This document shows positions 16,674 through 23,757 of a DNA stretch of 47,523 nt, in pieces. Below the pieces are notes generated by a model, which saw only the letters and a program-made list of their open reading frames with translations, made no database searches and was not told where the DNA came from. Source of the DNA: JACJWR01 sp964556255 (GTDB lineage: Bacteria > Actinomycetota > Actinomycetes > S36-B12 > UBA10799). The stretch covers positions 1 through 47,523 of the forward strand of contig CAZKVQ010000021.1 of NCBI GenBank assembly GCA_964556255.1, given 5' to 3'. Made by a program: the position numbers and the translations under genes. Numbering within the stretch: position 1 is the first letter of the stretch; each line of letters begins with the position of its first letter.

Positions 16674-17195
16674 CTAGCCGCTGATGCGACGCATAGTTCC
16701 TGGGTAGTTGCGGGCCTTCTGCAGGTACATCTCCACCCCGGGGGTGATCATGTCCGGGGTGACTTTGCCCTCCTTGATTCGGGCCGGAACGCCGACGGCC
16801 ATCGCCGCAGCGGGCACCTCGGTCCCGCCGGACACCAGAGCCTGCGCGGCCACCAGTGACCAGGAGCGCACGATCACCCGGTGCAGCACGACCGAACCGG
16901 ATCCGATGAGCGCATCGTCCTCAATGGTGCAGCCCTCGAGATGCACGTTGTGCCCGACGACGCAACGGGCACCGATGATCGTGGGGAGTTCCTCGGTGCA
17001 GTGCACGATGGTGCCGTCCTGCACAGAGGTCTGAGCCCCTACCGAGATGCGGTTGTTGTCCGCTCGCAACACTGCGGTCGGCCAGACGCTTGCCTCCGGA
17101 CCGACGACGACGTCGCCGATGAGGACGGCGTCGGGATGGATGAAGGCCGTCTCGTCGATCGTTGGGACCAGATCGCCCAGGGCGTAAATAGGCAT
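16674..17195 (-). CDS. Gamma-carbonic-anhydrase-like left-handed beta-helix protein
   Basis: This is a 173-residue hexapeptide-repeat protein with the gamma carbonic anhydrase layout (MPIYALGD, ASVWPTAVLRAD, GTIVHCTEELPTIIGARCVV, GSGSVVLHRVIV). Family enzymes bind Zn or Fe with three histidines, the last two in GHxxxxHG. Here His65 and His82 are in place, but the third position reads Glu87 (GHNVHLEGC), with an extra His85 two residues earlier. Activity as a carbonic anhydrase is therefore uncertain, and it may belong to a non-canonical subgroup. The ATG at 17195 was chosen by homology and because TACCGT lies 6 nt before it. It converges with the saccharopine-dehydrogenase-like gene, 18 nt apart. 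Confidence 0.88.
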   Translation of the reverse strand: MPIYALGDLVPTIDETAFIHPDAVLIGDVVVGPEASVWPTAVLRADNNRISVGAQTSVQDGTIVHCTEELPTIIGARCVVGHNVHLEGCTIEDDALIGSGSVVLHRVIVRSWSLVAAQALVSGGTEVPAAAMAVGVPARIKEGKVTPDMITPGVEMYLQKARNYPGTMRRISG

Positions 17196-17201
17196 GCCGC
17201 C

Positions 17202-17207
17202 ACGGTA
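17202..17207 (-). promoter_or_regulatory. Leaderless -10 element of the gamma-carbonic-anhydrase-like gene
   Basis: On the minus strand TACCGT is followed by 6 nt and the ATG at 17195. There is no clear Shine-Dalgarno sequence and no strong -35. Confidence 0.42.
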
Positions 17208-17410
17208 GTGGAACGTGATCTGGCTAACTATCCGGGGAGAACATGCCCCCGGAGTGGTGGTCGTGGGCGCGGATAAGGCACAATCTCGCGCCGTAGCCCC
17301 ATTTGCCGGCAGTTCGGGCATATCGTCGCATTTCGCGTTGTTGCAACTGCCCGCAGCGACCTGTCAAGAGTGGCACGTGACGTAATAGATGGAAGGGGAA
17401 AGACGCGCAG

Positions 17411-17707
17411 ATGGCGACCGACTATGACGCACCGCGCAAGACGGACGAGGAACTGGCCGAGGAGAGCCTCGAGGAATTGAAGGCTCGTCGGGCCGACAAA
17501 GCCTCGGCCAACGTCGACGTGGACGAAACCGAGATGGCGGAGTCCCTGGAGCTTCCCGGGGCCGACTTGTCAGACGAGTCGCTGACCGTGCGCGTCTTGC
17601 CCAAGCAAGCCGACGAGTTCACCTGCTCCGTCTGTTTCCTGGTGCACCACCGCAGCCAACTCGTCAAAGAGGTCGACGGCCTCGCAGTGTGCTCCGAGTG
17701 CGCCTGA
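17411..17707 (+). CDS. DUF4193 zinc-ribbon protein
   Basis: This 98-residue acidic protein is conserved across actinobacteria (DUF4193; Rv2699c is the mycobacterial relative as I recall). The N-terminal half is charged and probably disordered (DEELAEESLEELKARRADKA). The C-terminal half has two CxxC knuckles, CSVC and CSEC, 24 residues apart and likely to hold one zinc ion. A purine-rich GGAAGGGG site precedes the ATG. It stands alone on the plus strand between divergent and convergent neighbours and is followed by a perfect 11-bp terminator hairpin. Function is unknown. Confidence 0.9.
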   Translation: MATDYDAPRKTDEELAEESLEELKARRADKASANVDVDETEMAESLELPGADLSDESLTVRVLPKQADEFTCSVCFLVHHRSQLVKEVDGLAVCSECA

Positions 17708-17726
17708 AAAGGACGGATCCAACCCT

Positions 17727-17751
17727 GAGGGCCGGTCGTTGACCGGCCCTC
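17727..17751. terminator. Hairpin terminator after the DUF4193 gene
   Basis: GAGGGCCGGTC (17727-17737) pairs perfectly with GACCGGCCCTC (17741-17751) across a 3-nt GTT loop. It starts 19 nt after the DUF4193 stop and also lies downstream of the convergent DUF4235 gene. There is no U tract, which is common for actinobacterial terminators. Confidence 0.75.
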
Positions 17752-17785
17752 GCGCGGCGCCGACTAGATGGCCTGGACCTGGGGT

Positions 17786-18076
17786 TCAGGCGGACTGAAC
17801 GGCGGCGTCTGAACTGGACGCCTCAGCCCGGGCCTCGGCAGCGATGGCCATATGGCCTGCGGTGCGCTGAACGATGACGTCGATCAGAGCCGTTGACAGT
17901 GCGGTCAAGGCTGCCCACAGCAGGATCGTGTGGAGGGGTGTCGCCAGATCCGCCTTGTTCGTAGGTGGTGCGTCTCCCGCGTGGCGCTTCTCATACGCCT
18001 TGGCCATGCCTTTGCGAACTGCCCAAGCGGCCGCGAGCGAGACCATGGGAGCCACGGTCCGGGGGTCCAACGCCAT
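17786..18076 (-). CDS. DUF4235 small membrane protein
   Basis: This is a 96-residue protein of the DUF4235 type: an N-terminal helix VSLAAAWAVRKGMAKAYEKR, a short polar loop, and a hydrophobic segment LHTILLWAALTALSTALIDV followed by a basic/polar end. It probably has two membrane-associated helices. A strong GGAGGAG ribosome site precedes the ATG at 18076. It lies 14 nt after the DUF3093 stop and should share its transcript. Function is unknown. Confidence 0.82.
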   Translation of the reverse strand: MALDPRTVAPMVSLAAAWAVRKGMAKAYEKRHAGDAPPTNKADLATPLHTILLWAALTALSTALIDVIVQRTAGHMAIAAEARAEASSSDAAVQSA

Positions 18077-18090
18077 TTCTCCTCCAGGGG

Positions 18091-18585
18091 TCAGCTTGCG
18101 CTGTGGGAATCACGTGCCCTAACTATGGCAGAACCGAGCTCTTCAGGGTGGCGCGTGCTGATCAACCAGTAGGGGTGGGGGTCGCGGGGGTCTTCGACGT
18201 CCACCGCGATCGCTTCGTCGGCGTAGCCGCTGCGCACCGCGAGCCAGGCGTCCGCATGGCCCCGGTGTCGACGAGCGGCGACCGTGTCGGCGGCATCGAA
18301 GACCCGCACCCGCCCGACATAGGGCCACTCGAGGTGCGCCCTACCGACCGCCAGCCGATCGTCCGAGACAACGACGGGGATTCGCGAACGAAGAAGCAAT
18401 CCGGTACTCACGGCCAACGCCAACAGCGCGACGGCCAAGCCGGCCCAAGGTCCGAGCGGGAAGGCGTACGCGGCTCCGAAGAACACCGCTGCCGCAGGCG
18501 GGAACAACCAGGCCCACCACGGCGGTCGCAGGGTCTCCCGGTAGTGCACCGAGGGGCCTGAGGTGGTTGGGTTCCCGGGGCTCAT
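18091..18585 (-). CDS. DUF3093 membrane protein
   Basis: This is a 164-residue protein with two closely spaced transmembrane helices (WWAWLFPPAAAVFFGAAYAF and WAGLAVALLALAVSTGLLL) and a C-terminal cytoplasmic domain containing VVVSDDRLAVGRAHLEWPYV and HPYWLISTRHPEEL. The latter is the conserved end of DUF3093, the family of Rv2698. The ATG at 18585 sits 6 nt after a TACGCT hexamer, so the mRNA is probably leaderless. The divergent thioesterase gene begins only 24 bp away. In many actinobacteria this gene stays next to dut. Its role is unknown. Confidence 0.87.
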   Translation of the reverse strand: MSPGNPTTSGPSVHYRETLRPPWWAWLFPPAAAVFFGAAYAFPLGPWAGLAVALLALAVSTGLLLRSRIPVVVSDDRLAVGRAHLEWPYVGRVRVFDAADTVAARRHRGHADAWLAVRSGYADEAIAVDVEDPRDPHPYWLISTRHPEELGSAIVRARDSHSAS

Positions 18586-18591
18586 CCTCAC

Positions 18592-18601
18592 AGCGTAGGG
18601 T
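18592..18601. promoter_or_regulatory. Overlapping divergent -10 elements of DUF3093 and the PaaI thioesterase
   Basis: On the minus strand TACGCT (18592-18597) lies 6 nt before the DUF3093 ATG. On the plus strand TAGGGT (18596-18601) lies 8 nt before the thioesterase ATG at 18610. The hexamers share two base pairs, and the intergenic space is only 24 bp. Both genes therefore seem to be read leaderless from one bidirectional, mutually exclusive promoter. Confidence 0.5.
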
Positions 18602-18609
18602 CTGCTCCC

Positions 18610-19173
18610 ATGGAGACCAGGGATGCCCCGGACCCGCCTCGGCGTCACCCGGATGCGCCGGCACCGGGAACTCCGCTGCCGTGCCACTTCCACCTCTGCT
18701 ACGGCTGCGGTGAGCACCCGCTGGGGCTGCGCATGCAGCTGTTCGCCGGCGCCGGTGTCGCGGTCGAGGGGAAGTTCGTCGTCACCGAGCACCACCAAGG
18801 GGCGCCGGGACTGGCCCACGGCGGCCTGCTGGCCGCTTCGATGGACGAACTTCTCGGGAGCCTGAACTGGCTGCTGATGGCGCCGGCCGTGACGGCGAAA
18901 CTCGAGGTTGACTTCTGTCGGCCTGTGCCGGTGGGCACGGAGCTCGGCCTTCGTGCGGAAGTGACCGGCACCCACGGGCGCAAGGTTTTCGCGACCGGGG
19001 AGGCACGCTTCGAGGGAGGTACCGGTGACGTCGCCTTCCGTGGTGCCGGACTCTTCGTCCAGGTGCCGCCCGAGCATTTCACCCGTCATGGTCGCGAAGA
19101 AGACGTAGCGGCAGCCAAGGAGGTCCGCGCCGATGGCGGCGCCGGCCAGCCCTGGCTGGAGGTCAATCCATGA
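18610..19173 (+). CDS. PaaI-family hotdog thioesterase
   Basis: This 187-residue single-domain hotdog protein has the segment CHFHLCYGCGEHPLGLRM, then APGLAHGGLLAASMDELLGS, the helix that carries the catalytic HGG and acidic residue in PaaI/YbgC-like acyl-CoA thioesterases, and a closing strand pair TAKLEVDFCRPVPVGTEL. CYGCG is typical of an actinobacterial subgroup. The acyl substrate is not known. The gene overlaps dut by 4 nt (ATGA) and so is coupled to it. The ATG at 18610 has no ribosome site but a TAGGGT 8 nt before it. Confidence 0.87.
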   Translation: METRDAPDPPRRHPDAPAPGTPLPCHFHLCYGCGEHPLGLRMQLFAGAGVAVEGKFVVTEHHQGAPGLAHGGLLAASMDELLGSLNWLLMAPAVTAKLEVDFCRPVPVGTELGLRAEVTGTHGRKVFATGEARFEGGTGDVAFRGAGLFVQVPPEHFTRHGREEDVAAAKEVRADGGAGQPWLEVNP

Positions 19174-19619
19174 TCGACGCTCCGAGGGTGCTGATCACCC
19201 GTGTCTCAGACGATGTGCCGCTGCCCAGCTACGCCCATCCCGGCGATGCCGGCGCGGATCTGACGGCCAATGAGGCAGTGGAGTTGGCCCCCGGTGAGCG
19301 CGCGGCGGTATCGACCGGAATCGCCATCGCGCTCCCAGACGGCTTCGCCGCCTTCGTCCATCCCCGGAGTGGCTTGGCGGCACGGCACGGCCTGTCCATG
19401 GTCAACGCGCCCGGGACCATCGACGCCGGGTATCGCGGCGAGATCAAAGTCCTGTTGATCAACCTGGACCACAAAGAGGCGGTCCGGTTGGAGCGTGGTG
19501 AACGGATCGCGCAGCTTGTCGTGCAACCGGTGGCCCGGGCGGTGTTCCATGAGGTACAGCGACTTCCAGGGTCCGACCGCGGCAGCGGAGGATTCGGATC
19601 CTCGGGTCGCTTCACCTGA
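19170..19619 (+). CDS. dut: dUTP diphosphatase (dUTPase)
   Basis: This 149-residue trimeric-type dUTPase hydrolyses dUTP to dUMP, keeping uracil out of DNA and supplying dTMP synthesis. All five motifs are visible in order: I HPGDAGADLTA, II HPRSGLA, III APGTIDAGYRGEIKV with the catalytic Asp, IV GERIAQLVVQP, and V the C-terminal arm RGSGGFGSSGR that closes on the substrate. Length is normal. It overlaps the thioesterase gene by 4 nt and precedes DUF3710 by 49 nt, a conserved actinobacterial order. Confidence 0.97.
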   Translation: MIDAPRVLITRVSDDVPLPSYAHPGDAGADLTANEAVELAPGERAAVSTGIAIALPDGFAAFVHPRSGLAARHGLSMVNAPGTIDAGYRGEIKVLLINLDHKEAVRLERGERIAQLVVQPVARAVFHEVQRLPGSDRGSGGFGSSGRFT

Positions 19620-19627
19620 CCATCAAC

Positions 19628-19633
19628 TAGCGT
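19628..19633 (+). promoter_or_regulatory. Probable -10 element of the DUF3710 gene
   Basis: TAGCGT is followed by a leader of about 29 nt with an AAGGAG ribosome site and then the GTG at 19669. Unlike most promoters here, this one leaves room for a Shine-Dalgarno leader. Confidence 0.4.
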
Positions 19634-19668
19634 GGATACCCGGACCGCGACGCCACTAAGGAGACAAC

Positions 19669-20403
19669 GTGTTCAAGCGCAAGCGGGAAAACGACCAGGT
19701 CGAGGAGACTGAGGTGGAGGTCGACGTCGTCGACGACGATGACTCGGTCGACGTCGAGGAGGTTGTGGCGGTGGCGGCCGAGGGCCCGTATGACATCTCC
19801 GAGGTGCCGGAGAACGAGGTGGCGCGGATCGACCTCGGTGGTATCCAGGTCGCCGGGTTCACCGACATGCAGTTGCACCTGGAGCCGGATGAGCAGACCG
19901 GCCGGTTCATGAGTGTGGTGGCGGCGTTCAACGACGCGGCGCTGCGTTTGCAGCCGTATGCCGCACCTCGCAAGGGCGGGCTGTGGGACGAGATGCGTCC
20001 GAACATCATCGAGTCCATCAATGCTGCCGGCGGTGATGTCGACGAGGTGGAAGGCACCTTCGGGACTGAATTGCTGGCCGTGGTGCCCGCGGTGACCCCG
20101 GACGGTGAGGAGGTCCGCCAGGCGGTTCGGCTGGTCGGGGTGGAAGGACCGCGCTGGCTGCTGCACGGGGTGTTCATGGGGGCGGCCGCCTCCGAGGACG
20201 CGGCTACCGAGGTGTTCGAGGACGTCTTCAAGCAGACCGTGGTTTCGCGGGGGAACCAGCCGATGGCCCCCGGGGACGTGCTTCCCATCGTGCTGCCGCC
20301 TGATGCCACCCCGACCATGGAGGGGGAGGAACCTGCGCCGTCACAGGAGCGCCCACCCTTGGAGCCTTTCGAACGCGGTCCGGAGATCACCGAGATCCGC
20401 TGA
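19669..20403 (+). CDS. DUF3710 protein
   Basis: This 244-residue soluble protein is conserved next to dut in actinobacteria (DUF3710). The first 35 residues after MFKRKREN are extremely acidic and probably disordered. The body contains GPYDISEVPENEVARIDLGG, the family start, and LVGVEGPRWLLHGVFMGAAA near the C-terminal third. The start is a GTG at 19669 with AAGGAG 5 nt upstream. No enzymatic motif is recognised. The stop lies 17 nt inside the end of the convergent hydrolase gene. Confidence 0.9.
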   Translation: MFKRKRENDQVEETEVEVDVVDDDDSVDVEEVVAVAAEGPYDISEVPENEVARIDLGGIQVAGFTDMQLHLEPDEQTGRFMSVVAAFNDAALRLQPYAAPRKGGLWDEMRPNIIESINAAGGDVDEVEGTFGTELLAVVPAVTPDGEEVRQAVRLVGVEGPRWLLHGVFMGAAASEDAATEVFEDVFKQTVVSRGNQPMAPGDVLPIVLPPDATPTMEGEEPAPSQERPPLEPFERGPEITEIR

Positions 20404-21118
20404 GGGCGGTCAGCCCGGCGCGACCTAACACGGCCGCGTCGCCGGTCGGTGACTGTCGATCCAGCTCCACCAGGGTGGCGCAGGGGATGGTGGCCGCCCA
20501 GGTCGCTGCCACCTCCGCCGGGTGCATAGGGTCGTCCCGGAGCCCGACCACGGCTGTGGGACACCGGATTGAAGCGAGGCGGGCATGGCCCGGACCAGGG
20601 GCTGCCGCTGTGCGGGTGAAGGCCGCCGCGAGTTCGGCCTCGGTGAAGAGCGGCCAGGCACGCTCCAGCTCGTCCACTACCCAGTCCTGCGGGTACGCGA
20701 GGCGCAACTGCCGTAAGTCCTCGGCGATCCCGTGGGCCTGAATACGGTGAGCCGCGTGCAGGGTCGCCGCCCCGACCGGTCCCGGATCTTCCGTCCAGGC
20801 CGGCATGACGAGCAGCAGCGCGGTATCCCGGACGCCCGATTCGGCTGCCCAGATCGCAATCGCGTGGGCGCCGATGGAGACGCCGCACACAGTCGTGATC
20901 GAGGTGCCGTTGGCCGTAAGCTCCGCGGCGGTGGTCGCGAGGCGGTCGGCCATCAGGAATGGATCACCGCTCCGGGAGTCCACCACCACGGTTCGAGCGG
21001 GGAGGTCACCGGAGGGTGCGGGACGCGCGACGTCGGAGAAGGCGCGACGGACGAATTCCGGGGTCGATCCGCTGCCCGGGAGCAGTACGACCGCGCCTTG
21101 GGCCGCATCATCTGTCAT
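20387..21118 (-). CDS. Alpha/beta hydrolase-fold protein
   Basis: The 243-residue product has an alpha/beta hydrolase layout: an oxyanion-type start VVLLPGSGSTPEFVRRAF, the nucleophile elbow GVSIGAHA (GxSxG) and a late strand PTAVVGLRDDPMHPAEVA that supplies the acid and probably His residues. The ATG at 21118 (MTDDAAQG) was chosen because upstream in-frame sequence lacks family features. The substrate is unknown. The position between DUF3710 and the OB-fold gene is shared with mycobacteria (Rv2695 area, from memory). Its last 17 nt overlap the DUF3710 gene tail to tail. Confidence 0.8.
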   Translation of the reverse strand: MTDDAAQGAVVLLPGSGSTPEFVRRAFSDVARPAPSGDLPARTVVVDSRSGDPFLMADRLATTAAELTANGTSITTVCGVSIGAHAIAIWAAESGVRDTALLLVMPAWTEDPGPVGAATLHAAHRIQAHGIAEDLRQLRLAYPQDWVVDELERAWPLFTEAELAAAFTRTAAAPGPGHARLASIRCPTAVVGLRDDPMHPAEVAATWAATIPCATLVELDRQSPTGDAAVLGRAGLTALSGSR

Positions 21119-21181
21119 GAAGCCGCACCGTGCCTTCCTCGGGGTCGCTGGGCCGAACCGGCCATCCCGGGCATTCGGCGT

Positions 21182-21187
21182 TAGCCT
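21182..21187 (+). promoter_or_regulatory. Leaderless -10 element of the OB-fold gene
   Basis: TAGCCT is followed by 7 nt (TGAGGTT) and the ATG at 21195. The local string closely resembles the element before the DUF3000 gene. No -35 is evident. Confidence 0.45.
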
Positions 21188-21194
21188 TGAGGTT

Positions 21195-21572
21195 ATGGCC
21201 ACCACCCACTCGGTCAGGAACCTGTTCCGTCGAATGAGGTCGTCCGACTCGGAGGTCGAGGCAGACGACCTGATGGCCGCCAGCGACCAGTCCGGCGCCA
21301 GGCATGCGTCCGACTGTCATATGGGGGAAGTCGCGATGCTCTGCGGAGTGGTGCGCGCAGTCACCCTGCACCCGTCGGTGAAGCTGCCGAGCATGGAGGC
21401 AGAGATGTACGACGGCTCAGGCGTCGTCCGCATCGTCTGGCTCGGCCGGCGGCGGATCGCCGGGATCGAGCCGGGCCAACAGTTGCGGGTCACCGGTCGG
21501 ATCGCCGGCAGTCCGGGATCGCCGGTCATGTACAACCCCCGCTACGACCTGCTCCCCTCGGGCGACGGGTGA
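21195..21572 (+). CDS. OB-fold nucleic-acid-binding domain protein
   Basis: This 125-residue protein has an N-terminal helix (SVRNLFRRMRSSDSEVEADD) followed by an OB-fold beta-barrel: VAMLCGVVRAVTLHP, AEMYDGSGVVRIVWLGRRRI and GQQLRVTGRIAGSPGSPVMY. The family lies upstream of DUF3159 in many actinobacteria (Rv2694c area). RecG-like OB folds bind single-stranded DNA or RNA, but no partner is known. Its TGA overlaps the GTG start of the next gene, so the two are coupled. Confidence 0.87.
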   Translation: MATTHSVRNLFRRMRSSDSEVEADDLMAASDQSGARHASDCHMGEVAMLCGVVRAVTLHPSVKLPSMEAEMYDGSGVVRIVWLGRRRIAGIEPGQQLRVTGRIAGSPGSPVMYNPRYDLLPSGDG

Positions 21573-22393
21573 CCCGGGCACCGGACCCCGACGGCATCGA
21601 GGGTGAGGTTGTTGAACGGCTGGGCGAGTTCACCGAGGACCTCCCGGCCGAGCGGGTCATGCTCAATCGGGCGCTGGGAGGCTGGCGCGGGATCCTTGAT
21701 TCATCTCTGCCCGCGATCACCTTCCTGATCCTCTACACGCTTGACCGGGAGAACCTGAGCCGGGCGATCATCGGTTCGGTGGCCGTGGGAGCCGTACTGG
21801 CCATCGTTCGGCTGGTGCGCCGCGAGTCCCTGCTGCAGGTTGGTGGTGGCTTTCTCGGTATCGCCGTCTCGGCTTTGGTGGCGTCTTTCACCGGCCAGGC
21901 GGCTGACTTCTTTCTGCCCGGAATCCTCATCAATGCGCTCTACGGCGCCGGCGCGCTGATCTCCATCTTGGTCGGCTGGCCGATCCTCGGCCTGATGCTC
22001 GGCGGCATCATGGGCGACTTCACTGGCTGGCGCTCGGATACGGAATTGCGTCGGACCTACGCCACCGCCACCTGGATCTGGGTAGGCGTGTTTGGGCTGC
22101 GCTTGGTGGTGCAGGTGCCGTTGTACTTCCTGGACTGGGTGGGGCCACTCGGGGTGGCCAAGATCGTCATGGGGTGGCCGTTGTACCTGCTCGGTGTCTG
22201 GTTCAGCTTCCTGATCATCCGACCGAGCATGGCGGCGGCCAGGTCACGCGGTGCGGCCAAACGCGAAGAAGCCGCCACCCCCGCCATAGAGGGCGGGACC
22301 GCCGACGTCGAGCGTTCTGCCGGCGGTGCCGGGGCGGACGAGGAGACTGGTCACTCCTCGCCGGAGAGCAGGTCCTCCAGCGACGACTCCTGA
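21569..22393 (+). CDS. DUF3159 integral membrane protein
   Basis: This is a 274-residue membrane protein of family DUF3159 with about five to six hydrophobic segments, including ILDSSLPAITFLILYTLDRE, FLGIAVSALVASFTGQAADF and IVMGWPLYLLGVWFSFLIIR. The C-terminal 50 residues are charged and probably cytoplasmic. It starts at a GTG overlapping the OB-fold stop (GTGA). The last 43 nt overlap the convergent TrkA-type gene. Function is unknown. Proximity to potassium-transport genes is conserved and may be meaningful. Confidence 0.87.
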   Translation: MTRAPDPDGIEGEVVERLGEFTEDLPAERVMLNRALGGWRGILDSSLPAITFLILYTLDRENLSRAIIGSVAVGAVLAIVRLVRRESLLQVGGGFLGIAVSALVASFTGQAADFFLPGILINALYGAGALISILVGWPILGLMLGGIMGDFTGWRSDTELRRTYATATWIWVGVFGLRLVVQVPLYFLDWVGPLGVAKIVMGWPLYLLGVWFSFLIIRPSMAAARSRGAAKREEAATPAIEGGTADVERSAGGAGADEETGHSSPESRSSSDDS

Positions 22394-23010
22394 TCGGGTG
22401 CGGCGACGAAGATCAACTCGTCGCCGGCCTCCAACGGATCGTCCTCGGTCGGCGGGATCACCCGCGGGCCCCGCAGGATGGCCACTAGGGCGGTGTCGTT
22501 GGGCCAGTTGACGTCGCCCACGCGGCCACCGACGACCGGCGAGTCGTGGGCGAGCGTGATCTCGACGAGGTCGGCACCGGCCTGCCGGAAGGTGAATAGC
22601 CGGACCAGGTCACCGACCGTCACGGCTTCCTCCACGAGGGCCGAGAGCATCCGAGGCGTTGAGACGGCCACGTCGACCCCCCAGGATTCGTCGAACAGCC
22701 ATTCGTTCTGCGGGTGGTTGACGCGGGCCACCACCCTGGGTACGCCGAACTCGGTCTTGGCCAACAGTGAAACGACCAGGTTGGCCTTGTCGTCGCCGGT
22801 CGCGGCGATGACGACTTGGGCGTCGTCGAGTCCGACGGATTCCAGCGAGGCGATCTCGCAGGCATCCGCCTCCGTCAGGGTGACCCCGGGGATCGAGTGT
22901 CGGGCGGCCTCGGGGTGTCGATCGATCAGGTGGATGTCGTGGCCATTGGCCAGCAACTCCTTGGCGATCGATCGGCCCACTTTGCCGGCGCCGGCGATGA
23001 CAACCCGCAT
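22351..23010 (-). CDS. trkA: TrkA-type RCK potassium-transport regulator, second of pair
   Basis: The 219-residue product has an N-terminal NAD(H)-binding RCK domain (MRVVIAGAGKVGRSIAKELL with the strand-2 acid in LIDRHPE) and a C-terminal TrkA_C domain (LVEITLAHDSPVVGGRVGD through DELIFVAAPDQ). Such cytoplasmic rings gate Trk/Ktr channels in response to nucleotides. It starts 1 nt inside the stop of the first TrkA gene (TGATG), so the two are made together. This is the pair called CeoB/CeoC in mycobacteria. No TrkH/KtrB channel subunit is present here; the nearest transporter is the divergent KimA-like protein. Confidence 0.92.
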   Translation of the reverse strand: MRVVIAGAGKVGRSIAKELLANGHDIHLIDRHPEAARHSIPGVTLTEADACEIASLESVGLDDAQVVIAATGDDKANLVVSLLAKTEFGVPRVVARVNHPQNEWLFDESWGVDVAVSTPRMLSALVEEAVTVGDLVRLFTFRQAGADLVEITLAHDSPVVGGRVGDVNWPNDTALVAILRGPRVIPPTEDDPLEAGDELIFVAAPDQESSLEDLLSGEE

Positions 23011-23672
23011 CAGTCCTCCTCCGGTCCCGTCGCCAGCAGGGCTTCGATCTCGGTCGTCCTGGCGGTGGGATACATCGCATGCATGCGGTCGTCCTGCTGC
23101 ACCACGAGGTCGTCGTTCGGCATCAGGCCCTGGCCGTAGCGCCCCACCCCGGCGATAGTGATGCCGGCAATCCGGGCCAACTGGCTGTAGCGCTTCCCGA
23201 TCCAACCCGGGTTGACCTCGAACTCGCCGAGTGCGAGCTGGCCGGAGGCGTCCCGCCACTCCTCGCGAGTAGCCGTGGGCAGCAACCGGTGCATGATCTC
23301 GGCCGTCGTCCAGGCGACGGTGGCCACTGTAGGAATCCCGAGTCGCTGATAGATCTCCGCGCGCCGGGGATCGTAGATCCGCGCCACCACGTGGTCGACG
23401 TTGAACGTCTCGCGGGCGACGCGAGCGGAGATGATGTTGGAGTTGTCGCCGCTGCTCACGGCGGCGAAGGCAGCAGCGCGGGCAATCCCTGCGCGCTCGA
23501 GGGTGTCGCGATCGAAACCGACCCCCTCCACGGTCAATCCCTGGAAGGACTGCGGCAGCCTGCCGAAGGCTGTGGAACTCTGATCGATGATGGCCACCGA
23601 GTGGCCGTCGGCGTCCAAGTCCCGCGCCAGTCGGGACCCCACCCGGCCGCAGCCCATGATGACGATGTGCAC
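23010..23672 (-). CDS. trkA: TrkA-type RCK potassium-transport regulator, first of pair
   Basis: This is a 220-residue RCK protein: HIVIMGCGRVGSRLARDLDA with the strand-2 acid in VAIIDQSS, a dimerisation region, then TrkA_C (LGEFEVNPGWIGKRYSQLAR to DDRMHAMYPTART). Its GxGxxG motif is intact. The start is taken as GTG at 23672, since the Rossmann strand begins immediately after it and TAGCGT lies 8 nt before it. The divergent transporter begins 85 bp away. A pair of different RCK proteins suggests a hetero-oligomeric gating ring. Confidence 0.91.
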   Translation of the reverse strand: MHIVIMGCGRVGSRLARDLDADGHSVAIIDQSSTAFGRLPQSFQGLTVEGVGFDRDTLERAGIARAAAFAAVSSGDNSNIISARVARETFNVDHVVARIYDPRRAEIYQRLGIPTVATVAWTTAEIMHRLLPTATREEWRDASGQLALGEFEVNPGWIGKRYSQLARIAGITIAGVGRYGQGLMPNDDLVVQQDDRMHAMYPTARTTEIEALLATGPEED

Positions 23673-23680
23673 GGTCAGAA

Positions 23681-23750
23681 ACGCTACACCCGGTCGTGGA
23701 TGCTCTGCTTGGGTAGGCGGCCAGCACACGCGGTCCGGTAGGTCTAGCAT
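23681..23750. promoter_or_regulatory. Divergent leaderless promoters for the TrkA pair and the KimA-like transporter
   Basis: On the minus strand TAGCGT (23681-23686) precedes the first trkA GTG by 8 nt. On the plus strand TAGCAT (23745-23750) precedes the GTG at 23758 by 7 nt. The two -10 elements are 58 bp apart, so joint regulation of transporter and gating proteins is likely. Clear -35 boxes are absent. Confidence 0.45.
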
Positions 23751-23757
23751 GGCGAGC

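Noticed and set aside
13781..17410. Island boundary or mobile element between the polyamine locus and the conserved core
   Set aside because: No transposase, integrase, tRNA or flanking direct repeat is visible, and base composition does not change noticeably.
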